23,746 nucleotides of DNA from Bacillota bacterium (GTDB taxonomy: Bacteria > Bacillota > Dethiobacteria > DTU022): NCBI GenBank assembly GCA_012727685.1, contig JAAYGO010000145.1, forward strand, positions 1 through 23,746, in the 5' to 3' direction. The translations under genes were made by a program, and so were the position numbers. This document shows, one piece after another, positions 1-7,151 of this stretch (within the stretch, counting starts at the first letter, position 1; every line of letters starts with the position of its first letter). The notes under the pieces were generated by a model that searched no databases, was not told the origin of the DNA, and saw only the letters and a program-made list of their open reading frames with translations.

Positions 1-103
1 CACACCGGAATCCTCCGATATTTTAAATTGTAGAAAGGGTTTTTGCAAAATTCTGCAGAAAAAGGTTCCGATAAGAAAAAATACTATAAAGCAGGTGTGT
101 GCA

Positions 104-484
104 ATGACGGCTCATCATATGAGCAAAACCGGGCGCGCTTTAATTTTGCTGGTTTTTGCCGCCGTTGTATTGAGCTTCGCTTTCTTTGCCATTTTTGCAA
201 ACATTATTTTCCAGGAAGGCAACCCGCTGCCGCTGCTGAGCGTCATCATGAAACTTGAGTTTTCAGACCAGGATATCATCCGGATGAACGGACAAGGGTA
301 CCGCTTGCTCCAGAAATACGGACCGGAAGATCAACTGACCGAGTACCTCGCCGGCTTCGATTGGATTTTATCCGAACGCCTTGGCTCGTGTCTTTGCTAT
401 GAGAAAAACGGGCAAAAGCTGACTGCCGAAGCGCGCATGTTTACCCGCCGTTATGTGGTCTATGAATTGGACCGGGAGCCATAA
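104..484 (+). CDS. Small single-pass membrane protein, unknown function
   Basis: A 126-residue protein I do not recognise. Residues about 10-35 form one strongly hydrophobic helix, which is either an uncleaved signal anchor or a signal peptide. A soluble tail of about 90 residues follows, containing two closely spaced cysteines (CLC) and ending in a charged segment. The ATG at 104 is preferred over the in-frame GTG at 95, because AGGTG at 93-97 sits six bases upstream of the ATG and overlaps the GTG. The gene converges on the carbamate kinase gene with about 108 bases between them, and I see no convincing terminator there. No promoter is obvious in the 100 bases upstream. It is probably a real gene given the length, SD and membrane segment, but no function can be assigned. 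Confidence 0.6.
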   Translation: MTAHHMSKTGRALILLVFAAVVLSFAFFAIFANIIFQEGNPLPLLSVIMKLEFSDQDIIRMNGQGYRLLQKYGPEDQLTEYLAGFDWILSERLGSCLCYEKNGQKLTAEARMFTRRYVVYELDREP

Positions 485-592
485 GCCGTGCGCGATTATT
501 ATTGAGAGCGGCGGTTACTCAAGCAATTATGCCTCGTGCGATAAAAGAGGCCGAAAAGGGAAGCATCTATAGGCCCGGAAAGATAAACTAGC

Positions 593-1534
593 TTATAATA
601 CAGCCACAACCCGGGTCCCCGCTTTGCCCTGCAACGCCCTGGTGGCACTATCCAGCGCCGTGATGATGGCGCAGCGCCCTTTTCCCCGGGACACAAACCG
701 GATTGCCGCTTCAACTTTCGGTCCCATACTGCCGGCGGCAAAATGACCGGCAGCAGCATAGGAGGCAATCTCTTCAATTGTTACTTCGGCCAGCAACTGC
801 TGGTTGGGAGTCCCATAGTGCAGATAAGCACCGGGCACATCGGTCAGGATTAGCAACAACTGTGATTCCACTGCATCGGCAAGCAAGGCAGCGGCCAGGT
901 CTTTATCGATCACCGCCTCAATGCCCTGGTAGCCGCCGCCCGGTTCTTCCACCACGGGAATGCCTCCGCCGCCGGAAGCGATCACCAGGCATGAACTTTG
1001 CACCAGTTGCTTGATCACCTTTTCCTCCAGCAGCCTTTGGGGCTGCGGCGAAGGAACCACCTTTCGCCATCCCCGGCCCGAATCTTCAATCCAGGTTTCA
1101 TTTTTCTCTTTCATATAATGCGCCGCCACTTCGGCACTGTAGAAAGAACCGATCGGCTTGGTTGGATTCTGAAAGGACGGATCATCTGGATCCACTAGCA
1201 CCCGCGTGATCAGGGTGACGACCTCGTGAGGCGAGCCTGCCGCGACCATAGCCCGATGCAGCTCCTGCTGGAGCAGGTAGCCAATTTGGCCCTGCGACAT
1301 GGCACCGCACACATCCAGCGGCATCGCCGGGGTTTGATCGGCTGCCATTTCGTTTTGCAGCAGGATTTTCCCAACCTGGGGCCCGTTGCCGTGGGTGATC
1401 ACCAGGTCATGCTCGCGCGCCAGCTCCACCAGTTGCCTGCAGGCAAGGCGAAGATTGACCAGTTGTTCCCCCACAGTCCCCTCTTGTCCCGCCTTGAGCA
1501 GGGCATTGCCACCGAGAGCTACGGTTATACGCAT
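593..1534 (-). CDS. arcC: Carbamate kinase
   Basis: Carbamate kinase, a cytoplasmic amino-acid-kinase-fold enzyme, reversibly makes ATP and carbamate from carbamoyl phosphate and ADP. At 313 residues it has the usual family length. Family motifs are present in order: an N-terminal GGNAL phosphate loop, THGNGPQVG, ASGGGGIPV, a VIDKD segment followed by LTDVPGAY, and GSMGPK near the C-terminus. The ATG at 1534 is the first start in frame because an in-frame TGA lies just upstream. The nearest SD (GGAGGT, 1549-1554) is an unusually long 14 bases away. A 42-codon ORF overlaps the start by 10 bases, so translational coupling is possible. The gene is divergent from the pucR-like regulator. The usual role is ATP generation in arginine or purine-derivative fermentation. 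Identity is certain; the pathway is inferred. Confidence 0.95.
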   Translation of the reverse strand: MRITVALGGNALLKAGQEGTVGEQLVNLRLACRQLVELAREHDLVITHGNGPQVGKILLQNEMAADQTPAMPLDVCGAMSQGQIGYLLQQELHRAMVAAGSPHEVVTLITRVLVDPDDPSFQNPTKPIGSFYSAEVAAHYMKEKNETWIEDSGRGWRKVVPSPQPQRLLEEKVIKQLVQSSCLVIASGGGGIPVVEEPGGGYQGIEAVIDKDLAAALLADAVESQLLLILTDVPGAYLHYGTPNQQLLAEVTIEEIASYAAAGHFAAGSMGPKVEAAIRFVSRGKGRCAIITALDSATRALQGKAGTRVVAVL

Positions 1535-1653
1535 CTGAGATCAAATCTACCTCCTGTCTTCTTGGCTGGGTTTATTTTATCTAAAATATCCTTAACTTTA
1601 AGTAATGACCACTCCTCTGAGGAAGCGTCTTCCATTATGCAGCCATTTTCCAT
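1525..1653 (-). CDS. Possible 42-aa leader ORF overlapping arcC
   Basis: An ATG at 1653 opens a 42-codon frame that stops with TAA at 1525-1527, ten bases inside arcC. The peptide is hydrophilic, begins MENGCIMEDASSEE and is followed by a Lys/Asp-rich stretch; I recognise no family. There is no SD in front of the first ATG or the internal one at 1635. The arcC SD (GGAGGT) lies inside this frame. It could be a coupling leader peptide, the eroded tail of an older gene, or a chance open frame in an AT-rich leader. Confidence 0.25.
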   Translation of the reverse strand: MENGCIMEDASSEEWSLLKVKDILDKINPAKKTGGRFDLRCV

Positions 1654-1679
1654 TTAATTGTGATAAGCGCACAAAAAAA

Positions 1680-1709
1680 TTGACAAATGCTGTTCAGATT
1701 TGCTAATCT
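1680..1709 (+). promoter_or_regulatory. Sigma-A promoter of the pucR-like gene
   Basis: TTGACA (1680-1685) is a perfect -35 and TAATCT (1704-1709) the -10, with an 18-base spacer. TG one base before the -10 makes it an extended -10. It lies 31 bases upstream of the regulator's start codon. Just upstream, TTGTG-N7-CACAA at 1658-1674 is an inverted repeat in the divergent arcC/pucR gap and could be an operator; that is a guess. Confidence 0.7.
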
Positions 1710-1739
1710 TTAATCAGGATCTCTTAAGGAGGAGTAGCG

Positions 1740-3005
1740 GTGCATATGCCATACGGAATCACGATTAGGGAAGCGCTTTCCTCGAGCCACGCCCGCCGGC
1801 TTCGTCTCTTGGGCGGCCGAAACGGCCTGGAGCGAGTGATCAAAACAGTCGCTTTGCTAAATTCCCCGGCGGCGCTGGATAGTTTCACCAGTGGCACCCT
1901 CCTATTGGCCCCTGGAGAGCTTTTATCGCAAACTCCCGGGCTAATCGACACGCTGATGCCCCGCATGGCGGAAAGCGGCGGCGCCGGCCTGGTCGTAAAA
2001 CCGGGACAAGCGGACTCCCCCATCCCGGAAGCGCTGGTTCGCAGTGCCGACCGCTATAACATCCCGCTGCTGGCGATGCCCGCAAACCTTTCCTTTGCTG
2101 AAATTACCGCGTCTCTCCTTTTCCTGATCTTAGAACAACAAAATAAAGTGCTGCAAAATCTGGAACAGTCCTACCAGGAACTGAAGCGAAAAATGCTGGC
2201 GGAAGCCGAACAAAACTACCGCACGGCATTTATCGACATTCTCCTTTGCGGTGATTATGAAAGCGAAACAGAGATGATCGAGCAAGGCCGCGCCTTGAAT
2301 CTTGACCTGTCGAAACCGGCGGCAGTAATGATCATCAACGACAATAATAGCTCCCCTCTAAAAAGTCCGGCTAACACCGAAATCATGCTTGAAGCGATCA
2401 ACGGCTTTCTCGAAAACCAGCAAAGGCGCTATCACCTGGTAGCCGGAATCAAAGGCAATAAAACTGTGATTATTACTGAAGCCGGCGGAAAAAACTCCCT
2501 GGACAATCTGAAAAATCTTGCTTCCGCCCTGGTCGACCACATCAATGCTGCTATTGACACGAAACCGGCCTTAAATGTAGGTATCGGCCGGCCTTACCCC
2601 ATCAAAAAAATCAACCGTAGTTACCAGGAGGCCTGCGAGGCGCTGAAAATCTGCCGCCTCTCAGATAGTATCAGCCCGGTTCACTTTGATGAACTGGGAT
2701 TCTACAAGATCTTGAGCGAAAAAAATAGGCAGGAATTGGAACAGTTTGTTGAAGATCTGCTCCAACCTGTTTTCAAATACGACCGGGCCAAGAATGGCGA
2801 ACTGATCAACACGCTAAAAACCTATTATGAGGTTAATCGCAATTTAAAAATGACTTCCAAGAGAATGCTTACCCACTATAATACCATTCTCTACCGGATC
2901 AGAAAGATTGAAGAACTGACCGGGGTCAACCTCTCCAATCCGGAAAGCGCCCTGAATATGGAGATCGCCATCCAGATTCTAAAACTATTCCGGACAGACA
3001 CCTAA
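1740..3005 (+). CDS. PucR-family transcriptional regulator
   Basis: A 421-residue transcriptional activator or regulator of the PucR/CdaR family. Residues about 5-130 match the N-terminal PucR ligand-sensing domain. A central region (about 160-310) fits the GGDEF-like CdaR domain. The C-terminus (about 340-418) carries the PucR-type helix-turn-helix, with the typical stretch YNTILYRIRKIEELTG. The GTG at 1740 is chosen because AAGGAGGA ends 6 bases upstream; an ATG at 1746 is the alternative. Family members commonly respond to purine breakdown products, sugar acids or nitrogen status. Divergence from arcC suggests it regulates carbamate kinase, but no ligand can be read from the sequence. Convergent with the carbamoyltransferase gene downstream. 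Confidence 0.9.
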   Translation: MHMPYGITIREALSSSHARRLRLLGGRNGLERVIKTVALLNSPAALDSFTSGTLLLAPGELLSQTPGLIDTLMPRMAESGGAGLVVKPGQADSPIPEALVRSADRYNIPLLAMPANLSFAEITASLLFLILEQQNKVLQNLEQSYQELKRKMLAEAEQNYRTAFIDILLCGDYESETEMIEQGRALNLDLSKPAAVMIINDNNSSPLKSPANTEIMLEAINGFLENQQRRYHLVAGIKGNKTVIITEAGGKNSLDNLKNLASALVDHINAAIDTKPALNVGIGRPYPIKKINRSYQEACEALKICRLSDSISPVHFDELGFYKILSEKNRQELEQFVEDLLQPVFKYDRAKNGELINTLKTYYEVNRNLKMTSKRMLTHYNTILYRIRKIEELTGVNLSNPESALNMEIAIQILKLFRTDT

Positions 3006-3012
3006 AGATTTA

Positions 3013-3027
3013 GGCCGGTGCCCGGCC
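3013..3027 (+). terminator. GC-rich hairpin after the pucR-like gene
   Basis: GGCCGG-TGC-CCGGCC forms a six-pair stem with a three-base loop eight bases after the stop codon. The T-tract that follows is weak (GTCTTTC), so efficient intrinsic termination is uncertain. It sits in the 63-base gap between two convergent genes. Confidence 0.35.
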
Positions 3028-3068
3028 GTCTTTCAGGCTGATGCCTCTGCGCGCCTTCTCGGCCCCAC

Positions 3069-4079
3069 TTAGAGATTGTTGGTAAGGTAGTACTGCAAAA
3101 TATTTTCCGCGCGGCGGAAAATTTTCGCAATCAGGGCCACCCGGATCCACATCCCGTTGCGGACCTGGCGCCAGTATCCGGCCCGGGGATCCTTGTCCAC
3201 TTCCACGGCAATCTCCTTCCGGCGGGGCAGCGGATGCAAAATTACCCCGTCTGCCTTAAGCAAGGAGAGATGCCGCTCTTGGAAGGAATATTTATCGATA
3301 TCGATCACGGCGTTAGTATTGTCTACGGCATCCCACTCATCCTGCAGGCGAGTCATGTAGATGGCGTCCACCTTGGGAATCACGGATTCAAAGTCCTCGA
3401 CGATTTCATATTCAGCACCCTGTTCATCAAGGTAATCGAGGATATCCTGGCCAATCTGGAATTCCGGCGGTGCTACGAAATACTGTTTGACCCCCTCAAA
3501 CCTGGTCAATAAACCGGCCAGGGAGCGCACGGTGCGGCCCCGCTTGAGATCTCCCACAAAGGCAATGCTCTTATGGTCGATTCCATCCCGATGCGCAAAG
3601 CTGCGGCGCAAGGTGTAGATATCCAGAAGCGCCTGAGTGGGGTGCTGATCCTTTCCTGAACCGGCATTAATCACCGGCACCGGCCGCGCGGTTTCGTCAA
3701 GCAAGTTGGCAATCTTTTCGGCAAAATTAGCGCGGGGGTGCCGCATGATGATCAGGTCGAAATAAGAAGAAAATGTCCGGACCGTGTCTTCCTCCGATTC
3801 TCCCTTTACCTCCGAAGAGGTTTTCGGATCGCGCACCTCGGCGCATTTAATGCCCAGTACCTGGCAGGCGCTGTAAAAAGAGAGGAAGGTTCGTGTCGAC
3901 GGCTGGACAAAATAGAGCATGGCCCGTTTATGATTCAGGGTCGAACCAAGATACTCCATGCCCGCCTTGGTTTTGGCGATTGCCCGGATCTTATCGGCCA
4001 GATCGCTTAGTTCTTCCAGGAAAGCGCGGCTGAACTGCTGGACATTGATGCAATGATAAATGTGGTTGCTCTCCGCCAT
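3069..4079 (-). CDS. pyrB: Aspartate carbamoyltransferase-like enzyme (PyrB family)
   Basis: Predicted to transfer the carbamoyl group of carbamoyl phosphate to an amino acid, most likely aspartate. The 336 residues contain the ATCase active-site set: STRT (61-64), the 80s loop with S88/S89 and K92 (followed by GES), MRHP with R113, HPTQ (146-149), GDLKRGRTVRS, and HPLPR near the C-terminus. A phenylalanine follows STRT where arginine is usual. The ATG at 4079 is chosen because AAGGAGTG lies about eight bases upstream, so an upstream in-frame ATG (4145) is not needed. No regulatory chain (pyrI) or other pyr genes are nearby. With arcC and a PucR regulator next door, a catabolic carbamoyltransferase of the YgeW kind is an alternative. 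The family is sure; the aspartate substrate is likely. Confidence 0.85.
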   Translation of the reverse strand: MAESNHIYHCINVQQFSRAFLEELSDLADKIRAIAKTKAGMEYLGSTLNHKRAMLYFVQPSTRTFLSFYSACQVLGIKCAEVRDPKTSSEVKGESEEDTVRTFSSYFDLIIMRHPRANFAEKIANLLDETARPVPVINAGSGKDQHPTQALLDIYTLRRSFAHRDGIDHKSIAFVGDLKRGRTVRSLAGLLTRFEGVKQYFVAPPEFQIGQDILDYLDEQGAEYEIVEDFESVIPKVDAIYMTRLQDEWDAVDNTNAVIDIDKYSFQERHLSLLKADGVILHPLPRRKEIAVEVDKDPRAGYWRQVRNGMWIRVALIAKIFRRAENILQYYLTNNL

Positions 4080-4260
4080 GAAAAACACTCCTTCTTTATT
4101 ACATTCCGGACCGTTCTTGCCACCGCTGCGGCAAGGGCTCGCCATTGGAGTACAGGTGTCTTGCTAAGTCCTATTTTATCCCCTTTACCCCTGCAATAAG
4201 TTACCACAAATCTTCGCCACGGGCAACAAAAAAATACATTTTTTTTCCCAATCAATCTCC

Positions 4261-4274
4261 CAAACACCTGTTCT
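4261..4274 (+). promoter_or_regulatory. Second, imperfect LexA box
   Basis: CAAACACCTGTTCT matches the Gram-positive LexA pattern GAAC-N4-GTTC with one mismatch (AAAC in the left half). It overlaps the -35 region of the polymerase promoter. Together with the perfect box at 4306 it would bracket the promoter. Confidence 0.5.
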
Positions 4275-4293
4275 ATTTTGGGTGGCGATCGTG

Positions 4294-4299
4294 TATAAT
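4294..4299 (+). promoter_or_regulatory. -10 element of the SOS polymerase promoter
   Basis: A perfect TATAAT lies between the two LexA-like sites. The matching -35 position (about 4271-4276, TTCTAT) is poor and falls inside the upstream box. This places the start of transcription within the downstream LexA box at 4306-4319. Confidence 0.65.
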
Positions 4300-4305
4300 G
4301 ATTTC

Positions 4306-4319
4306 AGAACAGATGTTCT
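4306..4319 (+). promoter_or_regulatory. LexA (DinR) box
   Basis: AGAACAGATGTTCT is a palindrome fitting the Bacillus/Clostridium LexA consensus GAAC-N4-GTTC exactly. It sits seven bases after the -10 and 26 bases before the polymerase start codon, a position where LexA would block transcription until DNA damage. Confidence 0.85.
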
Positions 4320-4345
4320 AACACCTAGCCAAAGGAGCGACCGCG

Positions 4346-5590
4346 TTGACCCAAAGCAGGCGCACGATTTTCCTGGCGGATATGCAATCGTTCTATGCCA
4401 GCGTGGAGATCGCCCGCAACCCCTCCCTGCGCGGCAAACCGCTAGTGGTCTGCGGCGACCCGGCGCTGCGCCACGGCATTGTGCTCGCAGCCAGCCCGGA
4501 AGCCAAGGCTTACGGAATCAAGTCCGGGCAGCCGGCCTGGGAATGCAGGCGGCTTTGCCCCTGGACCGTGTTCGTGCGCCCCCACATGCAAACCTATATC
4601 GACTATTCGCTCCGGATTACGCGCATCTTCGAGCAGTTCACCGATCGCGTGGCCCCCTACTCCATTGACGAACAATTTTTGGATCTGACCGGCTGCGAAA
4701 AGATTTTCGGCCCGCCCCGCGAGATTGCCGCCGCCATGATCAAGCGGGTCTGGGAGGAAACCGGCGTCCGCTGCCGCATCGGGCACGGCGAAAACCCGCT
4801 CCAGGCCAAAATGGCCTGTGATCGTTTTGCCAAGCACAGCAAAGCCGGTTACTTCGAGCTGAACCATGACAACTACAGCGTTTACACTAAGGATCTACCA
4901 ATCGGTGATCTCTTCGGGGTGGGGCACCGCATGGAACGTAATTTTCACCGCATGGGTGTGCGCACCATCGGCCACCTGGCGGGGCTGCCGCGGGAAACAC
5001 TGGTCCGGCGCTGGGGGGTAAACGGCGAGCTGCTCTGGTTGAACGCGCACGGCATCGATTATTCCACGGTGCCGCCCGCCGTCGGCAGCGCGGCGGTGCA
5101 AAAGGGGGTCGGCCAATCGCTGACCCTGCCGCGGGACTACGCGGCCCTCAAGGAGATCGAGGTGGTGCTGCTGGAGATGACCGAGGAGGTTTGCTACCGG
5201 GCGCGCGCCCTGGGGCGGAGAGGTACAATCGTAAACGTCTACTGCCGCGGCGCCGATTTCGACCATCCTTCCGGCTTCTCGCGCCAAAAAAAACTGCCCG
5301 AAGCCACCGCCTTCGCCACGGACGTTTATCCCTTTGTCTGCCGCCTTTTCCGCCGGCACTGGGACGGCAAGCCGGTACGCACGCTGGGGGTGGCTTTAAC
5401 CGGGCTGGTGGACTGCAGGGAGCAGCAGCTTTCATTCTTCAGCCGGCAGGAGAAAAAAAACGCTCTCAACCGGGCCATGGATGTGGTGCGTCAGCGCTAC
5501 GGCAAGACCGGCCTCTTCCGGGCCGCCTCCCTGACCCCCGGCGCCCAGCTCTTCCCCCGCGCCACCCGCATCGGGGGGCACGAGGCATGA
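4346..5590 (+). CDS. Y-family DNA polymerase, UvrX/YqjW type
   Basis: A 414-residue translesion DNA polymerase. The N-terminal catalytic motif (around D12 in LADMQSFYASVE) and SIDE (106-109, catalytic D108/E109) are intact. The steric-gate position is aromatic (F16/Y17). A helix-hairpin-helix region follows at about 190-230 (IGDLFGVGHRMERNFHRMGVRT), then the little-finger domain. The TTG at 4346 follows AAAGGAG by eight bases. The stop overlaps the start of the YolD-like gene (ATGA), as in the B. subtilis yqjW-yqjX pair, which separates it from housekeeping DinB. Paired LexA sites upstream predict SOS induction. Expected role: error-prone bypass of DNA lesions. Family assignment is firm; the subgroup rests on the YolD partner and motif style. 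Confidence 0.92.
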   Translation: MTQSRRTIFLADMQSFYASVEIARNPSLRGKPLVVCGDPALRHGIVLAASPEAKAYGIKSGQPAWECRRLCPWTVFVRPHMQTYIDYSLRITRIFEQFTDRVAPYSIDEQFLDLTGCEKIFGPPREIAAAMIKRVWEETGVRCRIGHGENPLQAKMACDRFAKHSKAGYFELNHDNYSVYTKDLPIGDLFGVGHRMERNFHRMGVRTIGHLAGLPRETLVRRWGVNGELLWLNAHGIDYSTVPPAVGSAAVQKGVGQSLTLPRDYAALKEIEVVLLEMTEEVCYRARALGRRGTIVNVYCRGADFDHPSGFSRQKKLPEATAFATDVYPFVCRLFRRHWDGKPVRTLGVALTGLVDCREQQLSFFSRQEKKNALNRAMDVVRQRYGKTGLFRAASLTPGAQLFPRATRIGGHEA

Positions 5591-5946
5591 GCAAGAAGCT
5601 CTACCACCAGTTCGCCTGCAGCAGCCTGATCCTGCCGGAGCACCGCGCGCAGTTGCAGCACGCCCGCGATCAAAAGCGGCGCCAGGAAGAGCTCCGCCGC
5701 CCGCTGCTAGATGAACAGGAAGCAGAGCAGTTTCAATACGCCCTGGAGCAATCGCAACACTGCGGCCTAGCGCTGCGCGTCACCCTCCTTTCCGGCGACG
5801 GCTACCGCACCGTTACCGGCATCGCCTGCCGCACCGACCCCGTTTCCGGCAAAATTTTCTTACACACCGCCTCCGGAATCCGCGCCGTCTCCACGGCGGA
5901 AATCATCGCCGTCACCCTGGAAAAGGAGGGCGGGGACAGTTCATAG
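5587..5946 (+). CDS. YolD-like protein
   Basis: A 119-residue protein starting at the ATG that overlaps the polymerase stop by four bases. An Arg/Gln/Glu-rich helix (about residues 20-60) is followed by a small beta-rich domain containing a TVTGIACRTDP...KIFLHT pattern typical of the YolD family. YolD-like proteins (YqjX in B. subtilis) are encoded next to UvrX-type Y-family polymerases and are thought to act as UmuD-like accessory factors; their mechanism is not established. Co-transcription and SOS control with the polymerase follow from the overlap. Confidence 0.85.
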   Translation: MSKKLYHQFACSSLILPEHRAQLQHARDQKRRQEELRRPLLDEQEAEQFQYALEQSQHCGLALRVTLLSGDGYRTVTGIACRTDPVSGKIFLHTASGIRAVSTAEIIAVTLEKEGGDSS

Positions 5947-5952
5947 CGTTGC

Positions 5953-6360
5953 TTACTTGATGAAGCGTATGGCCAGGGGATAGCGGTAGACTTCGCCGTT
6001 GCCGGCCTTGATCGCGGCGGTGATCGTAAATACCAGGTGGACAATCAAGAACGCGGCGAACAGCAGCGGGATGAAGACCAGGGCAACCCGGGGGAAATAT
6101 GCGGCTGTGACCAGGTAAAGGCCCATTAGCACGACCACATAGACGATGGCGGTAATAACGGCAAATAACATCAGCGAAATTTGAAAATTCAAGGACTGTT
6201 TGCCGTGCTCGTCCACCAGGGGCAGGTCGTCTTTTTTAAGCAGCCAGATGATCAACGGCACCAGGATATTGCCCAGGGGAACCCCGAGATATATGGACAG
6301 CGCCCCCAGGTGGCAGAATATTCCCCACGTACGCCCATCCCTTTGATCAATTTCTTCCAC
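5953..6360 (-). CDS. DUF4870 (Tic20-like) membrane protein
   Basis: A 135-residue membrane protein of the DUF4870 family. After a short polar N-terminus it has a W-G-x-x-CHL start, a first hydrophobic segment with the conserved PLG-N-LVPL-IWLLKKDDLP turn, the HGKQSLNFQ motif typical of the family, then two long hydrophobic helices and a YRYPL ending. The GTG at 6360 follows GGAGG by seven bases. Function is unknown; family members sit in the cytoplasmic membrane. Convergent with yolD, six bases apart. Upstream lie near-tandem repeats and the remnant of an XRE regulator gene. Confidence 0.88.
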   Translation of the reverse strand: MEEIDQRDGRTWGIFCHLGALSIYLGVPLGNILVPLIIWLLKKDDLPLVDEHGKQSLNFQISLMLFAVITAIVYVVVLMGLYLVTAAYFPRVALVFIPLLFAAFLIVHLVFTITAAIKAGNGEVYRYPLAIRFIK

Positions 6361-6380
6361 GCTACGACCTCCTTTTTCAG

Positions 6381-6406
6381 TTAGATATTATTAGATACTA
6401 TAGTAT
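6381..6406. repeat. Near-tandem 10-base repeats and palindrome upstream of the DUF4870 gene
   Basis: TTAGATATTA and TTAGATACTA are adjacent 10-base copies differing at one base, one helical turn apart. The second runs into the perfect 12-base palindrome ATACTATAGTAT (6395-6406). They lie 20-45 bases upstream of the DUF4870 start codon, in a promoter-like AT-rich stretch. This looks like a possible operator, not proven. Confidence 0.35.
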
Positions 6407-6444
6407 TTCTCATAAAGAATACAGCCTGGCGTCCCCGTATGACT

Positions 6445-6513
6445 TTACTGCGGTTCGCCGGGATCGTATTCGAGCAGATCGCCCGGCTGGCAGTCCAGCT
6501 CACGGCAGAGGGC
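6445..6513 (-). pseudogene. 3' remnant of an XRE-family (YozG/HTH_26-like) regulator gene
   Basis: Between the rubrerythrin stop and the DUF4870 leader, the minus strand encodes 22 residues, from just after a stop codon to TAA. They contain CRELDCQPGDLLEY, the characteristic C-terminal signature of small Cro/CI-like regulators of the YozG type. No start codon or helix-turn-helix portion precedes it; rubrerythrin begins its stop nine bases away. The simplest reading is a deletion that removed everything but the tail of a roughly 70-codon regulator gene. Confidence 0.65.
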
Positions 6514-6521
6514 TTATTAGC

Positions 6522-7025
6522 TTAAAACTGGCGGAACCTCGACCCGGGCACGCCGCAGATTGGGCAGCGCTCGGGGGCTTCATCTTCTACAGTATAGCCG
6601 CAGGCAGGACAGATATAAATTTGATTCATATCGATGTCTTTGCCTTCTACAGCAGCCTGCAGCGCTATCCTGTACTTTTCTGCATGAATTTTTTCCGCTT
6701 CCAAGGCATAACTGTGGCTTTTTGCCGCCGCATCCTCTCCCTGCAGCTTCGCCACAGCCAGGTAGGCCTCATACATCTCATCAATTTCAAAATTTTCTCC
6801 GTCCAGGGCGTCCTGCAAGTTATCGGTTGTGGCCATCTTTTTCCCCATGGCCTTGAGATGATTGCGGGCATGCACCCTTTCGGCGTAAGCGATGGCTTCA
6901 AATAGCCTGGCGATATTCTCTAGACCTTCGTTGCGCGCGATTTCTGCATAAATCTGATACTTGGTGTTGGCCTGGCTTTCACCGGCAAACGCCTCCATCA
7001 AAGTTTTTTCAGTCATTTCGCGCAC
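6522..7025 (-). CDS. Rubrerythrin
   Basis: A 167-residue non-haem iron peroxidase that reduces hydrogen peroxide in anaerobes, using electrons delivered through rubredoxin-type centres. The N-terminal ferritin-like four-helix domain carries the diiron ligands (E-SQA, a YAERVHARNH segment, and EAEKIHAEKY). The C-terminus is a rubredoxin-like FeS4 domain with CPACGY and CPICGVPGSRF. The GTG at 7025 is nine bases after GGAGAG; the in-frame ATG at 7016 is farther than usual. It has its own extended -10 promoter. Length and motifs are complete. Confidence 0.96.
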   Translation of the reverse strand: MREMTEKTLMEAFAGESQANTKYQIYAEIARNEGLENIARLFEAIAYAERVHARNHLKAMGKKMATTDNLQDALDGENFEIDEMYEAYLAVAKLQGEDAAAKSHSYALEAEKIHAEKYRIALQAAVEGKDIDMNQIYICPACGYTVEDEAPERCPICGVPGSRFRQF

Positions 7026-7050
7026 TGCCGATCACTCTCCTTTTTGTTTA

Positions 7051-7056
7051 ATTATA
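7051..7056 (-). promoter_or_regulatory. Extended -10 promoter of rubrerythrin
   Basis: On the minus strand TGGTATAAT is an extended -10 (TATAAT at 7051-7056). The -35 position (TGAGGG) is poor. The start codon lies about 25 bases downstream. I saw no clear PerR box. Confidence 0.55.
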
Positions 7057-7090
7057 CCATAATCACCTCTTCGCCCTCAGGATGACATCA

Positions 7091-7117
7091 AGGGGCTGCC
7101 CTTTGTAGACAACCCCT
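7091..7117 (-). terminator. Hairpin after the COG2403 gene
   Basis: As RNA from the minus strand, AGGGGUUGUC pairs with GGCAGCCCCU across a seven-base loop, a ten-pair stem with two G-U pairs. The stem would be worse on the plus strand, so it appears selected for leftward transcripts. There is no long U-tract, so it may be a weak terminator or a processed 3' end. It separates the argF-COG2403 operon from rubrerythrin. Confidence 0.45.
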
Positions 7118-7151
7118 GAATCTCTTCATTGTGCTTTGCCGTCAACAAAAC

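Noticed and set aside
5191..5586. Plus-strand frame extending the YolD-like protein upstream inside the polymerase gene
   Set aside because: It is an Arg/Pro/Gly-rich out-of-frame reading of the polymerase gene; YolD starts at the ATG overlapping the polymerase stop.
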